Of a stretch of 64,000 bases of DNA, positions 1-8,885 are shown in pieces. Numbering within the stretch: the stretch's first letter is position 1; each line of letters starts with the position of its first letter. The DNA lies in contig NZ_AP023360.1 in the NCBI RefSeq assembly GCF_018326265.1, forward strand, positions 3,773,501 to 3,837,500. Direction: 5' to 3'. The position numbers and the translations under genes are program-made. This DNA is from Catellatospora sp. IY07-71. Its GTDB lineage: Bacteria; Actinomycetota; Actinomycetes; Mycobacteriales; Micromonosporaceae. The notes beneath the pieces are model-generated. The model had not been told where the DNA came from and made no database searches. It saw only the letters and a list, made by a program, of their open reading frames with translations.

Positions 1-261
1 GGCGAGAATTCGGGACGCCGCGGGCACTGCCGAGATCGCTTGTGCCGGTCCTGTGTGGCGGCCGGGCAGCCGAGCCGTGCGGGGGAGCGCGCCCGGGCTG
101 AAGAATCGATGGACTGAGCCATTGCCGGATCGCCGCGCCGGTAGGGCGGCCCGTTCAGGTGCGGGTCTGCGCCAGCCGCAGTGCCGGCTTACGCGATGAG
201 CGACCAGCCGCCCGGCTTCGCCACCTCTACAGAGTCCGTCGGCCGTTCCCGGTGGGGTGGT
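1..261. other. Left edge, no recognisable gene
   Basis: Short open frames exist on both strands, but none carries a recognisable domain, a ribosome binding site or a leaderless promoter. The stretch lies downstream of the minus-strand MFS gene and may hold its 3' region. I see nothing more specific in it. Confidence 0.4.
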
Positions 262-1674
262 TCAGCGGCCGGCGGGGGCGGGTGTGCGGGGGAGGCGCCC
301 CGCCGCGACGAGACCGCACACGGCCACCACGGCGAGGACGGCCATCGCGAGCGCGTACGAGCGCTCCGGGGTGACCGTGATGCCGGCGACGATGATGGTG
401 CCCGCGATCGCGGTGCCCAGGGACGAGCCGAGGTTGGACACGCTGCGGGACAGGCCGGAGATCTCGCCCTGCTGGCTCTCGCCGAAGCTGGACTGCACCA
501 CGTTGACCGACGGGGTCAGCATCAGGCCCAGCCCGAGGCCGATGAACAGCAGGCCGGGCGCGAACGCCCACACGTTCGGCGACCACGCGACCATCGCCAG
601 CAGGAGCGCGACGCCGACCGCGGTGAGCACGAACCCGGCCTGGATCAGGGTGCGCTGCGGGCGGCGCTTGGCCAGGCGCTCGGCGGCCAGGGACGAGACG
701 AGCAGGCCCACGGTCGCGGCGGTGAAGATGATGCCGGTCTCGATGGCGTCGTAGCCGCGTACCACCTGCAGGTAGGCGGCGACCGTGAACGAGGTGCCCA
801 TCAGGATCAGCCACTGCGCGTTCTGGGTGACCAGGCCCAGGTTCGAGGTGCGGTTGCGGAACAGGGACGTGGACAGCAGCGGCTCCTGCCCGGCGCGCTC
901 CTTGGCCCGCACCGAGCGGAAGAACAGCACCAGGAACAGCACACCGGCGGCGATCAGGGCCAGCATCAGCCAGCCGTTGTCGTCGGCGGCGAGGATGCCC
1001 GCGACGAGCAGGACCAGACCGGTCGCGGACAGCACGGCGCCGCGGGTGTCGAAGGGCCGGGTCGGGTCCGGCGGCAGCGGGTCGGGGACCCGGCGGCTGA
1101 GCACCACGATCGCCGCGATGACGGCGGCCTGGAACACGAACGCCCAGCGCCAGCTCGCCGCCGAGGTGATCAGGCCGCCGATGAGCGGGCCGGCCGCGGC
1201 GCCGACGCCGCCTGCCGCGCTGATCGCGCCGAACGCGCGGGCGCGCGCGGCCACGCCGGTGAACAGCAGCGTGGTGAGGATGTAGACGGGCGGGATGAGC
1301 AGCGCGGTGCCGACGCCCTCCAGGATCGAGTTGCCTAGGATGAGTACGCCCAGGCTGGGCGAGACCGCGCTGATCAGCGCGCCGACGCCGTACAGGATGA
1401 GCCCGGCGGTGAAGCAGCGCTTGCGGCCGTAGCGGTCGGTCAGCTTGCCGCCGGGGATCATCAGCGCCGCCATCACCAGCAGGAAGATCGTGATCGCGAC
1501 CTGCACGCCCTGCACGGTGGTGTTCAGGTCCTGGCTGATGTCGTTGATCATCACGTTCATGTTGGAGCCGGCGAAGCTGCAGATGAACTGGGCCAGCGCC
1601 AGCGGGACGAGTGCCCGGCGCAGCTCGGCGGGCGGTCGCCCCGTCACGTCCACGGCACCCGTCACGCTGGTCAC
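262..1674 (-). CDS. MFS drug/metabolite transporter, 14-TM (DHA2-like)
   Basis: A 470-residue multi-spanning membrane protein of the major facilitator superfamily. The family motif A is clear (GGKLTDRYGRKR, about residues 75-86), after a first helix containing FICSFAGSN. Length and the number of hydrophobic segments fit the 14-helix DHA2 drug:H+ antiporter group, which exports hydrophobic drugs or metabolites across the plasma membrane; the actual substrate cannot be read from sequence. I take the GTG start at 1674 because it overlaps the stop of the upstream glycosidase as GTGA, the usual sign of translational coupling. It is the last gene of a three-gene minus-strand unit with the SCP2-like and glycosidase genes. 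Longer in-frame starts would run through the glycosidase gene and are rejected. Confidence 0.88.
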   Translation of the reverse strand: MTSVTGAVDVTGRPPAELRRALVPLALAQFICSFAGSNMNVMINDISQDLNTTVQGVQVAITIFLLVMAALMIPGGKLTDRYGRKRCFTAGLILYGVGALISAVSPSLGVLILGNSILEGVGTALLIPPVYILTTLLFTGVAARARAFGAISAAGGVGAAAGPLIGGLITSAASWRWAFVFQAAVIAAIVVLSRRVPDPLPPDPTRPFDTRGAVLSATGLVLLVAGILAADDNGWLMLALIAAGVLFLVLFFRSVRAKERAGQEPLLSTSLFRNRTSNLGLVTQNAQWLILMGTSFTVAAYLQVVRGYDAIETGIIFTAATVGLLVSSLAAERLAKRRPQRTLIQAGFVLTAVGVALLLAMVAWSPNVWAFAPGLLFIGLGLGLMLTPSVNVVQSSFGESQQGEISGLSRSVSNLGSSLGTAIAGTIIVAGITVTPERSYALAMAVLAVVAVCGLVAAGRLPRTPAPAGR

Positions 1675-3734
1675 AGCTTCGCGGTCAGCGACGGGCGCAG
1701 GCGGCTGACCGCCTCGACCCGCACCCGGCCCCGGCCGAACGCGTCCACCCGCCCCCACCGGCCGGGGATGCCGAGCAGCTCGATCCGGCCCATGCCGGCC
1801 GGCAGCGCCGCGTCGACGACCAGGCTGTCGCCCAGCGGCTGCAGGCCGAGCATGGTCCGCAGCAGCAGCAGCGGAGCGCCCGTGGACCACGCCTGCGGGC
1901 TGCACGCCGTCGGGTACTGCACCGGGTAGCGGGTCGCCTCGCGCGGGTAGCCGCCGAACGCCTCCGGCAGCCGGCCGTCGAAGTACTCGGCCGCGTCGAG
2001 GATGCCCGCGGCGATCTGCGCCGCCTCCTTCTTGAAGCCGTAACGGCGCAGGCCCCAGGCGATGAACGAGCAGTCGAACGGCCACACCGTGCCCACGTGG
2101 TAGCCGATCGGGTTGTAGCGGCCCTCGCCCACGGCCAGCGTGCGCACGCCCCAGCCGGAGTACAGCCGCGGCCCCATCAGGTGCCGGGCCACCGCCCGCG
2201 CCTTGGACCGGTCCACGATGCCGCTCCACAGCAGGTGCCCGATATTCGACGACAACGCGTCGACCTGCTTGCCCTCGGTGTCGCGGGCCAGTGCGAAGTA
2301 CTCCCCGTCGGCGACCCAGTAGTCGCGGTTGAAGCGCCGCTTCAGGTCGGCGGCCTGGCGCTCCAGCTCGGCGGCGTACTCCGGGTCGCGCCAGATCTCG
2401 CGGGCCATCCGGGCTCCGCGCACCCGCGCGTCGTAGGCGTAGCCCTGCAGCTCGCAGGTGGCGCGGGGGAAGCCGGGCAGGCGGCCGTCACGGTAGGAGA
2501 TGGAGTCCCAGGAGTCCTTCCAGCACTGGTTCTCCAGGCCGGTCTCCTCGTTGCGGCGGCGGTACCAGATGTATCCGTCGCCCATCAGGTCGGCGTACTC
2601 GTCGATCCAGCGCAGCGCGGCGCGCGCCTCCAGCTCCAGGTCCTTCACCAGGGCCTTGTCACCGGTCCAGCGCTCGTACTCGTCCAGCAGCACCACGAAC
2701 AGGGGGGTGGCGTCGGCGTTGCCGTAGTAGGGCGTGTGCGGCTGGTCCCGGAACGCCGCCGACTCCCCGTAGCGCATCTCGTGCAGGATCCGGCCCGGGT
2801 CCTCGTCGCGGAAGTCGTCGAGCCGGGTGCCCTGGCGTGAGGCCAGCTCGCGCAGCGTGGTGGCGGCGAGCTCGGGCACGAACGGCAGCGCCTGCAGGCT
2901 GGTGAAGATGCTGTCGCGCCCGAACATGGTCATGAACCAGGGCAGGCCGGCGGCGGGCAGGCTGCGCCCACCCGAGGACAGCGGCGAGAAGCGCAGCGCC
3001 GCCAGGTCGATCAGGCTGCGCCGGTACGTGTTGTGCAGCGGCTCCCAGTCGCTTTCCAGATGGGGCGCGTCTGCCAGCCATTTGTCCAGCTCGCCGCCCA
3101 GGTTCTCGGCCGGCGGGGCGAGCAGGATCGGCTTGTCGTCGTAGCCGCGTACGCCTGGGACCACCTCCAGCTCCGCGGTCCAGGCCTGCTGCGGCTGGAT
3201 GCGCGCGGTCCAGGTCATGCCCTGCTCGTCGTATTCGGGCCGGGGCTGCGCGGTGACCGTGGTGTAGCGATGGAAGGTCTCGCGCCGGTAGCCGAACGTC
3301 AGCCGGTCACGCTCGGCCTTGGCGTAGAGTTCGCCCTTCTTCTGCTGGGCGTTCTTCACGTCGAACAGGTCGGCGAAGTCGCTGCCCGCGTCCAGCCGGA
3401 TGGACAGCTCGACCGGCTCCTCGCCGTGGTTGAGGATCTCCAGGCGCTCGCGGAAGCCGTCGCTCACCTCGCGCAGCCGCATCACCGACAGCTTCGCGTC
3501 GATGTAGACGGTGCCGGTGCCGGGCACGAGGAAGAACTGGGTCTGGAAGTACTGCAGGTCGTCGACGCTGAGCATGGCCAGCCGCTGCCCGTCCACGGTC
3601 AGCACCCAGCTCGACAGGAAGCGGGTGTCCCAGGAGAACAGGCCGGTGGGGTCGGTGGGCGACGCCTCGATGTCTCCCTTGTCGTCGCTGACCACGAACG
3701 TGTTGCCGTGCAGGATGCGCACCTGGTCAGCCAT
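1671..3734 (-). CDS. Amylo-alpha-1,6-glucosidase / glycogen-debranching-type glycosidase
   Basis: A 687-residue protein with the two-part architecture of bacterial glycogen-debranching-enzyme relatives: an N-terminal beta-rich GDE_N-type domain (begins VRILHGNTFVVSDDKGDI) and a C-terminal six-hairpin glycosidase domain containing MTMFGRDS around residue 265 and YHVGTVWPFD near the end. Family members hydrolyse alpha-1,6 branch points or related alpha-glucosidic bonds in the cytoplasm; no signal peptide is visible. The ATG at 3734 (MADQVRI) overlaps the end of the SCP2-like gene by 8 bases, and the stop overlaps the MFS start, so all three are probably one transcript. Domain assignment is firm; the substrate (glycogen, trehalose-type or plant-derived glucan) is not known. 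Confidence 0.88.
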   Translation of the reverse strand: MADQVRILHGNTFVVSDDKGDIEASPTDPTGLFSWDTRFLSSWVLTVDGQRLAMLSVDDLQYFQTQFFLVPGTGTVYIDAKLSVMRLREVSDGFRERLEILNHGEEPVELSIRLDAGSDFADLFDVKNAQQKKGELYAKAERDRLTFGYRRETFHRYTTVTAQPRPEYDEQGMTWTARIQPQQAWTAELEVVPGVRGYDDKPILLAPPAENLGGELDKWLADAPHLESDWEPLHNTYRRSLIDLAALRFSPLSSGGRSLPAAGLPWFMTMFGRDSIFTSLQALPFVPELAATTLRELASRQGTRLDDFRDEDPGRILHEMRYGESAAFRDQPHTPYYGNADATPLFVVLLDEYERWTGDKALVKDLELEARAALRWIDEYADLMGDGYIWYRRRNEETGLENQCWKDSWDSISYRDGRLPGFPRATCELQGYAYDARVRGARMAREIWRDPEYAAELERQAADLKRRFNRDYWVADGEYFALARDTEGKQVDALSSNIGHLLWSGIVDRSKARAVARHLMGPRLYSGWGVRTLAVGEGRYNPIGYHVGTVWPFDCSFIAWGLRRYGFKKEAAQIAAGILDAAEYFDGRLPEAFGGYPREATRYPVQYPTACSPQAWSTGAPLLLLRTMLGLQPLGDSLVVDAALPAGMGRIELLGIPGRWGRVDAFGRGRVRVEAVSRLRPSLTAKL

Positions 3735-4077
3735 GGCCGTTCCCGGTACGTTCCGGGCCCGCGAACAGGCGCTGGGTGAGCATGAGCAGCTCCGGGTCGC
3801 CCTCGGCGCCGATGGCGCCGCGCAGGTAGGCGGCCATGGTGTTGTCGGAGCCCTGCAGGATGCTGTCGAACGTGGCGGTGTCGGTCCGTACGGCGCAGTC
3901 GCCGCCGCGGGCGCGCTTGGACACGGTGACGTCGCCGCGGTCGATGTCCACCAGCCAGCGCTGCACGGCCCGGCCTTCGCCGATGTCGAACCGAATACTC
4001 CCGGTGACCCGGCGCAGCAGTGGCTCATGGCCGCGTCTGCCGAGTTCGGCAAAGAACGTCTCCGTCGCCGTGGGCAT
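3727..4077 (-). CDS. Small SCP2-like sterol-carrier-domain protein
   Basis: A 116-residue protein with a single SCP2-like fold: the segment GSIRFDIGEG followed by a strand-rich core and the DTATFDSILQGSDNTMAAYLRG helix region typical of SCP2 domains, which bind lipids or acyl-CoA in a hydrophobic pocket. The ATG at 4077 is preceded by GGAGGAG at proper spacing, so I prefer it to an in-frame start 27 codons upstream. It is the first gene of the three-gene minus-strand unit and overlaps the glycosidase by 8 bases. Its role beside a glycosidase and an exporter is not evident. Confidence 0.75.
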   Translation of the reverse strand: MPTATETFFAELGRRGHEPLLRRVTGSIRFDIGEGRAVQRWLVDIDRGDVTVSKRARGGDCAVRTDTATFDSILQGSDNTMAAYLRGAIGAEGDPELLMLTQRLFAGPERTGNGHG

Positions 4078-4116
4078 GGCGATCAACTCCTCCGAGAGGG
4101 GCGGGTTGTCCTGAGC

Positions 4117-4122
4117 ATAATA
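4117..4122 (-). promoter_or_regulatory. Candidate -10 box for the SCP2-glycosidase-MFS operon
   Basis: Reads TATTAT on the minus strand, about 40 bases before the SCP2-like start, inside an unusually AT-rich patch of a GC-rich region. No convincing -35 hexamer is visible, so this is a position-based inference. Confidence 0.4.
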
Positions 4123-4212
4123 CTGGCAGCCGGTTGATGAGCTTTTATTGCGATTCACGGCAGAGCTGGCAACTTCGCCACATCAGCCCGATTAAAAGCG
4201 CAAGGTGTACGC

Positions 4213-4848
4213 ATGAGCAGTGTCTCCGGGAACGGCCGGTCCGGCCCTCGTTTGCCCTCACCGGTGGCCGACCTCGCCGGCAACCCGCTCGCCCCACGGG
4301 GGAAGGTCGCCGGGCTGACCTGGGTGCCGTGGTGGGTCTTCCTGATCACCGGGGTCTTCTGGCTGGTCGTCGCCTGGGTCGTGCTCGCCTTCAACACCAG
4401 CAGCCTGAAGACCGTCGCCGTGCTCGCCGGGATCGTGATCCTGGTGGCCGCGGTCGCCGAGCTGTTCGACATGTTCTTCGCGCCCGGCTGGCGCTGGCTG
4501 CACGGCATCCTCGGCATCGTCTTCCTGCTCACCGGGTTCTTCGCGTTCATCAACCCGGGCAAGACGGTGTTCTGGCTGGCCGCGATCCTCGGCTGGTACC
4601 TGCTGTTCAAGGGCGCGGCCGACATCGTGCTGGCGTTCCTGAGCAAGCGCGAGCACGACCTGTGGTGGGTCGGGCTGCTCGTCGGCATGCTGGAGCTGCT
4701 GCTGGGCCTGTGGGCCGCCGGCCGCTTCTTCCGCTCGGTCACCCTGCTGGTCGTCGTCATCGGGGTGATCGCGCTGATGCGGGCCATCACCGACTTCGTG
4801 ATGGCCTTCCGGGTACGCGACATGGTCCGCGCCGCCCGCGAGCAGTGA
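4213..4848 (+). CDS. HdeD/DUF308-type integral membrane protein
   Basis: A 211-residue protein with a polar N-terminus of about 35 residues followed by six regularly spaced hydrophobic helices, e.g. WWVFLITGVFWLVVAWVVLA and LVVVIGVIALMRAITDFVMA. The repeated helix-pair pattern with the closing I.DFVMAFRVRD segment matches the HdeD (acid-resistance membrane protein, DUF308) family. In enterobacteria HdeD is linked to acid resistance; in actinobacteria the function is unknown. It is transcribed divergently from the SCP2 operon across 135 bp, and its 3' end nearly abuts the convergent kinase gene. Confidence 0.78.
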   Translation: MSSVSGNGRSGPRLPSPVADLAGNPLAPRGKVAGLTWVPWWVFLITGVFWLVVAWVVLAFNTSSLKTVAVLAGIVILVAAVAELFDMFFAPGWRWLHGILGIVFLLTGFFAFINPGKTVFWLAAILGWYLLFKGAADIVLAFLSKREHDLWWVGLLVGMLELLLGLWAAGRFFRSVTLLVVVIGVIALMRAITDFVMAFRVRDMVRAAREQ

Positions 4849-4850
4849 CC

Positions 4851-6188
4851 TCAGCCGAACTCGGTGCCGAACCACTCGCCCGTGCCGGGCCCCGCCAGGC
4901 AGTGGAAGATCCACCGGTCCCGGCCGAGCTGCACCGGCCACGGCTCCAGCTCCCAGCCCACGGTGCGGCGCGGGTCGCGGCTGCACGCCGCCAGCACCCG
5001 GGCGTTGCACACCGCGGCCACCACCGGATGCTCGATCAGCTCCTCCTGCCGCAGGTAGACGGCATCCTCGGGCAGTTCACCCGCGGCGAACGTCTCCCAG
5101 TAGTGCTCCTCGTCCGGGCGGTAGCGCTTCGGTGTCCGCCCCAGGCCGCCGGGGATCACCAGGCCGCCCCAGCACATCGGCGACGCGGGCACGTAGTAGC
5201 CGTCCCGCGCCACGAAACCGGCGGGGACGGTCGGGGCACCGCCGGACGGCGACGGGGTGGGGGTGACCACGACGGTCGCGGCGTTGCCGGGCTCGATCAG
5301 GGTGGGCGTCGGAGTACGCTGCTGCACCACGGTCGGCTCGGCGCCGGGCGGCGGCGCGACGGTGCCCCGCAGAGCCGCCGCGACCTGCGCGATCGCCGCG
5401 CCGAACGCGGCCGCGCTCGCCCAGCGCGCCTCGGGGTCGGCCGCCAGCGCCCGCTCGATCAGCGCCGCCACCGGCGCGGGCACCTCCGGTCCCAGCGGCG
5501 GGGGCGGCTGGCTGAGCCGCATCATCGCCGCCGCGAACGGGTTCTCGGCGAGGAACGGCCGCCGCCCGGTCAGGCACTCGTACGCGACCACGCCGAGGGC
5601 GTACACGTCGCTGCGGGGCGTGGCCGGGTGGCCCAGCACCTGCTCCGGGGCCAGATAGGACAGGGTGCCGATGACCGCGCCGGTCGCGGTCAGCGCCGTC
5701 GCGCCGTCGCGCCGGGCGATGCCGAAGTCGGTGAGCAGCAGCGTCCCGTCCGGACGGACCAGCAGGTTGCCCGGCTTCACGTCGCGGTGCACGATGCCCC
5801 GGCCGTGCACCGCGTGCAGCGCGTTCGTCGCCTGCCCCACCAGGTGCAGCGTGGCCGGAGCGGACAGCCTGCCGTAGCGGGTGAGCACCTTGGACAGCGG
5901 CTCGCCGTCGACGTACTCCATCACCAGGTAGGCGCCGTCTGGCCCGTGCTGGAAGTCGTGGATGGCGACCACACCCGGGTGGCGTACCCCCGCCATGGCC
6001 CGCGCCTCGGCCAGGAAGCGGCGGGTGAAGTCCTCGTCGTCGGCCAGCGCGGCCAGCACGGTCTTCACCGCGACCGGGCGGCCCAGCACCACGTCGGTGG
6101 CCCGCCACACCTCGCCCATGCCGCCCGCGCCGATGCGCTCGTCCATGCGGTAGCGGCCGTTGAGCAGTCCGGGGTGGGTCGCCGTCAT
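4851..6188 (-). CDS. Serine/threonine protein kinase (PASTA-less, apparently soluble)
   Basis: A 445-residue Hanks-type kinase. Residues 13-270 hold the catalytic domain: glycine loop GAGGMGEV (20-27), lysine in VAVK (K42), HRDVKPGN (catalytic D136), TDFG (D154) and GTLSYLAPEQ in the activation segment. After a Pro/Thr-rich linker there is a C-terminal domain with CNARVLAACS and FHCLAGPGTGEWF, reminiscent of cysteine-containing septum-formation-type domains, but I cannot name it securely. No membrane helix is visible, unlike most actinobacterial kinases of this class. I choose ATG 6188 over GTG 6197 because a TACTGT box lies exactly 7 bases upstream, which fits a leaderless transcript. The downstream neighbour converges on it. 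Confidence 0.9.
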   Translation of the reverse strand: MTATHPGLLNGRYRMDERIGAGGMGEVWRATDVVLGRPVAVKTVLAALADDEDFTRRFLAEARAMAGVRHPGVVAIHDFQHGPDGAYLVMEYVDGEPLSKVLTRYGRLSAPATLHLVGQATNALHAVHGRGIVHRDVKPGNLLVRPDGTLLLTDFGIARRDGATALTATGAVIGTLSYLAPEQVLGHPATPRSDVYALGVVAYECLTGRRPFLAENPFAAAMMRLSQPPPPLGPEVPAPVAALIERALAADPEARWASAAAFGAAIAQVAAALRGTVAPPPGAEPTVVQQRTPTPTLIEPGNAATVVVTPTPSPSGGAPTVPAGFVARDGYYVPASPMCWGGLVIPGGLGRTPKRYRPDEEHYWETFAAGELPEDAVYLRQEELIEHPVVAAVCNARVLAACSRDPRRTVGWELEPWPVQLGRDRWIFHCLAGPGTGEWFGTEFG

Positions 6189-6195
6189 GCCCGCC

Positions 6196-6205
6196 ACAGT
6201 AGGCT
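6196..6205. promoter_or_regulatory. Overlapping divergent leaderless promoters
   Basis: ACAGTAGGCT contains a -10 box for each direction: TACTGT (minus, 6201-6196) ends 7 bases before the kinase ATG, and TAGGCT (plus, 6200-6205) ends 6 bases before the HAD GTG. The boxes share two base pairs, so only one polymerase can occupy the site at a time. Confidence 0.55.
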
Positions 6206-6211
6206 GCGCCG

Positions 6212-6829
6212 GTGACGCTGGCTCTGCCGCCCGGGGACTTCCGGGCCTACCTGTTCGACTGCGACGGCACCATCGCCGACAACATGCCCCTGCACTTCCG
6301 CGCCTGGCAGCAGGCGCTCGGCGAGTACGGCTGCGAGCTGTCCGAGGAGCTGTTCTACGCCTGGGGCGGCCGCTCGGTGCTCGACATCATCGTCGACCTC
6401 AACGCGGCGCAGGGCCTGGACATGCCGGTGCCGGCGGTCGACCGCCGCCGCGAGGAGCTCTACCAGGAGCTGCTGCCGGAGCTGACCGCGGTGCCCGAGG
6501 TGGTGTGGCACGTCGAGGACGGGCACGGCCGCGTCCCGATGGCCGTGGTGTCCGGCGGCACCCGCGAGCCGGTCTCCCTGTCGCTGCGCACGCTCGGCCT
6601 GCTGGACCGCTTCGACGTGCTGGTCTGCGCGGGGGAGTACACCCGCGGCAAGCCCGACCCGGAGTGCTTCCTGCTGGCCGCCGCGCACCTGGGGGTGGCG
6701 CCCGAGCACTGCCTCGTCTTCGAGGACACCGAGCTGGGCATGCAGGCCGCGGCCGCCGCCGGCATGGCCGCCGTGCGGGTCCCGCCGCCGTGGGAGCGGA
6801 CGGCATCCGCCGCGCTGGGCAACCCCTGA
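6212..6829 (+). CDS. HAD-superfamily hydrolase, beta-phosphoglucomutase-like
   Basis: A 205-residue HAD hydrolase of subfamily IA. Motif I is LFDCDGTIADN (nucleophile and acid/base aspartates), motif II is VVSGGTREPV, motif III is the Lys of RGKPDPECFL, and motif IV is VFEDTELGMQAA. A helical cap lies between motifs I and II. Members with this cap dephosphorylate or isomerise sugar phosphates in the cytoplasm; the substrate is not determinable. The GTG start at 6212 is 6 bases after a TAGGCT box, so the mRNA is probably leaderless. It is divergent from the kinase gene by only 23 bp. Confidence 0.88.
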   Translation: MTLALPPGDFRAYLFDCDGTIADNMPLHFRAWQQALGEYGCELSEELFYAWGGRSVLDIIVDLNAAQGLDMPVPAVDRRREELYQELLPELTAVPEVVWHVEDGHGRVPMAVVSGGTREPVSLSLRTLGLLDRFDVLVCAGEYTRGKPDPECFLLAAAHLGVAPEHCLVFEDTELGMQAAAAAGMAAVRVPPPWERTASAALGNP

Positions 6830-6877
6830 GTTGCCGAGGCGGCTTCTGGGTTGCCGTCTCAGGCATGAGGTGTGCTC

Positions 6878-6931
6878 GCCGGGGCCACAACTTCTGGGTT
6901 GTAGGTACAACCCAGAAGTTGTGGCCCCGGC
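6878..6931. repeat. 54-nt perfect palindrome, dispersed-repeat copy 1
   Basis: Two 26-base arms (beginning GCCGGGGCCACAACTTC and ending GAAGTTGTGGCCCCGGC) separated by GG. It sits between the convergent HAD and membrane-protein genes, where it could terminate both. A second copy with the same core is at 38404-38453. Confidence 0.85.
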
Positions 6932-6937
6932 ATGGAC

Positions 6938-7483
6938 CTATGCCCGGCTGGGCTCGCGCCTGGGGAACAGCGTGTACCAGACCGGCCAGCCCAGCAGCCA
7001 GATGACCAGCACGGAGGACAGGCGCCAGATCCAGCCCGCCAGCTCGGCGGTGCGCGCGGCGTCGCCGACGTACCAGATGGCCGTGGCCAGCAGCACCACC
7101 GCGATCAGCCAGGCCACGAACGCCTTGCCCCACTCGCGCCACTCGTGACGGGTGCGGGCCGCGCCGTAGCGCGGCGGCGGCACCGGGGCCGGTCCGCCCG
7201 CGAAGCGGTGCGCGAACCGCACGTCGGCCCAGCGCACCATCGAATGCCCGAACGCCACCGAGAAGCCCAGGTACGCCGCGGCCAGGCCGTGCGCGAACGT
7301 CGCGGTGGCGCCCCGGTGCAGGTCGATCGCCGTCGCGGCGAGCAGCACCAGGTCGGTCACCGGCACCGCGACCAGCAGCACCGTCGAGACGGTCTGCCAC
7401 CGCAGCAGGTAACGGGCGGCCAGTCCCGCGCCGAGGATGACCCAGAACCCGATCTCGCACGCGGCGATGACGAACAGCAGCAT
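6938..7483 (-). CDS. Unrecognised four/five-helix membrane protein
   Basis: A 181-residue integral membrane protein: helices begin MLLFVIAACEIGFWVILGAG, then LLVAVPVTDLVLLAATAID, FAHGLAAAYLGFSVAFGHS, and two near the C-terminus (WLIAVVLLATAIWYVG, LSSVLVIWLLGWPVWYTLF). I do not recognise the family. ATG 7483 is preceded by GGAG at suitable distance. It is transcribed away from the histidine kinase gene and ends just before the 54-nt palindrome. Confidence 0.7.
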   Translation of the reverse strand: MLLFVIAACEIGFWVILGAGLAARYLLRWQTVSTVLLVAVPVTDLVLLAATAIDLHRGATATFAHGLAAAYLGFSVAFGHSMVRWADVRFAHRFAGGPAPVPPPRYGAARTRHEWREWGKAFVAWLIAVVLLATAIWYVGDAARTAELAGWIWRLSSVLVIWLLGWPVWYTLFPRREPSRA

Positions 7484-7615
7484 GGTTCGATCGTCTCCGT
7501 GGGGCGGACCCCGCGCCTCGGAGCACGGCACGAGACCGGCGTACACCGAAGGATGTAGGCGGCCTCCGTCCCCGGCCGGTCGCCGGGCCGCCACGCGATG
7601 TGTTGTGATCAAGCG

Positions 7616-8818
7616 GTGACCGCACGCTGGCCCTCCTGGCGGACCGACCTGGTGATCAGCCTGGTCTCGTTCGCGGGCGGCCTGCTGCTGTACGCCGCGG
7701 GCGGCTGGCGCATGTTCCTCGGCGACGGGCCCTGGTCCGGGGCGCCGGACTGGCTGCTGCTCGTCCCGATGACCGTCATGGCGGGCTGCTGCCTGCTGCG
7801 CCGCCTCGCCCCGGGCACGGCCGAGGGCATCGGCCTGGTCGCGCTGGCCGCCGACACCATGCTCGGCGGCTCGCTGGGCACCGCGCTGATCTTCACACAG
7901 GTGGTGTACGACGCCTGCGTCTACGGCCGCGCCTGGCTGTGGCGGGCCAACCTCATCGGCGGGGTGGCCGGTTCGGTGCTGGCCGCGGTGGCGGGCGTGC
8001 TCGCCGCCCGCGACTGGCGCGGCATCGTGCTGGGCCTGGTCGTCGCGCTGATCGTGGTGCTGCCGACGGTCACCGGCATCAGCGTGCGTCAGTATCGCGA
8101 GCAGGCTCGCATCCAGCGGCAACGCGCCGAGGAGACGGTCCGGTTGGCCGCCTGGGAACGCCGCCAGGCCGTCGCCGACGAGCGCGCCCGGATGGCGCGC
8201 GAGCTGCACGACGTGGTCGCCAACCAGCTCAGCGCGATCGCCATCCACGCCACCGCGGTGCTGTCCGCGCCCGACCCGAGCCCGCAGCTCGTCCGCCGCG
8301 CCGTCGAGCAGATCCGGGAGAGCAGCGTGTCCGGCCTGGCCGAGATGCGGCAGATGATCGGCCTGCTGCGCGACACCGGCGACGGCGAGAGCGCCGATCC
8401 GGCGGCCCGGCCCGGCCTGGCCTCCCTGCCGCAGCTGGTCGCCCAGGCCGAGGCCGCCGGGCTCGCCGTCGAGGTGCACACGGCCGGCACGGACCGGCCG
8501 CTGCCGGTCAGCGTCGACTTCGCCGCCCACCGGATCGTGGGGGAGAGCCTGACCAACGCCTGGAAGCACGGCAGCGGCACGGCCGTGCTGCGCGTCGACG
8601 CCGACGACGATCGGGTGCTGATCGAGGTCGACAATCCAGTGCGGCCGAGTGCGGCCGTCACCGGCAGCGGGCACGGCCTGATCGGTATGCGGGAGCGGGC
8701 CGCTCTGCTCGGCGGCACGCTCACGTCGGGCACCGGGGACACCGCGGGCGCGGCGAGCGGCCGCTGGCGGCTGCGCGCGGAGCTGCCGCTGCGGCATGAC
8801 CCGGGAGCCGCCGCGTGA
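7616..8818 (+). CDS. Sensor histidine kinase, NarL/LiaS type
   Basis: A 400-residue sensor kinase. The N-terminal 150 residues hold several membrane helices and little extracytoplasmic sequence, so it probably senses within or near the membrane. A coiled segment leads to a HisKA_3 dimerisation domain with RMARELHDVVANQLSAIA (phospho-acceptor His198), then an HATPase_c domain with an N-box GESLTNAWKHG and GHGLIGMRERAALLGG at the end. It should phosphorylate the response regulator encoded 67 bp downstream. The GTG at 7616 is preferred over an in-frame start six codons upstream because it opens directly on a typical start for this family. Confidence 0.9.
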   Translation: MTARWPSWRTDLVISLVSFAGGLLLYAAGGWRMFLGDGPWSGAPDWLLLVPMTVMAGCCLLRRLAPGTAEGIGLVALAADTMLGGSLGTALIFTQVVYDACVYGRAWLWRANLIGGVAGSVLAAVAGVLAARDWRGIVLGLVVALIVVLPTVTGISVRQYREQARIQRQRAEETVRLAAWERRQAVADERARMARELHDVVANQLSAIAIHATAVLSAPDPSPQLVRRAVEQIRESSVSGLAEMRQMIGLLRDTGDGESADPAARPGLASLPQLVAQAEAAGLAVEVHTAGTDRPLPVSVDFAAHRIVGESLTNAWKHGSGTAVLRVDADDDRVLIEVDNPVRPSAAVTGSGHGLIGMRERAALLGGTLTSGTGDTAGAASGRWRLRAELPLRHDPGAAA

Positions 8819-8885
8819 GCGCGCTTCGGTGCGGGCAGGCCGCACCGGACGGCGCGCTCCGGCGGGCACGGTCGGGGAGGGCAGC

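Noticed and set aside
181-1338. A plus-strand open frame of 385 codons opposite the MFS gene
   Set aside because: Product is Arg/Gly/Ala/Asp-rich with no recognisable fold, whereas the minus strand gives a clean 14-helix transporter.
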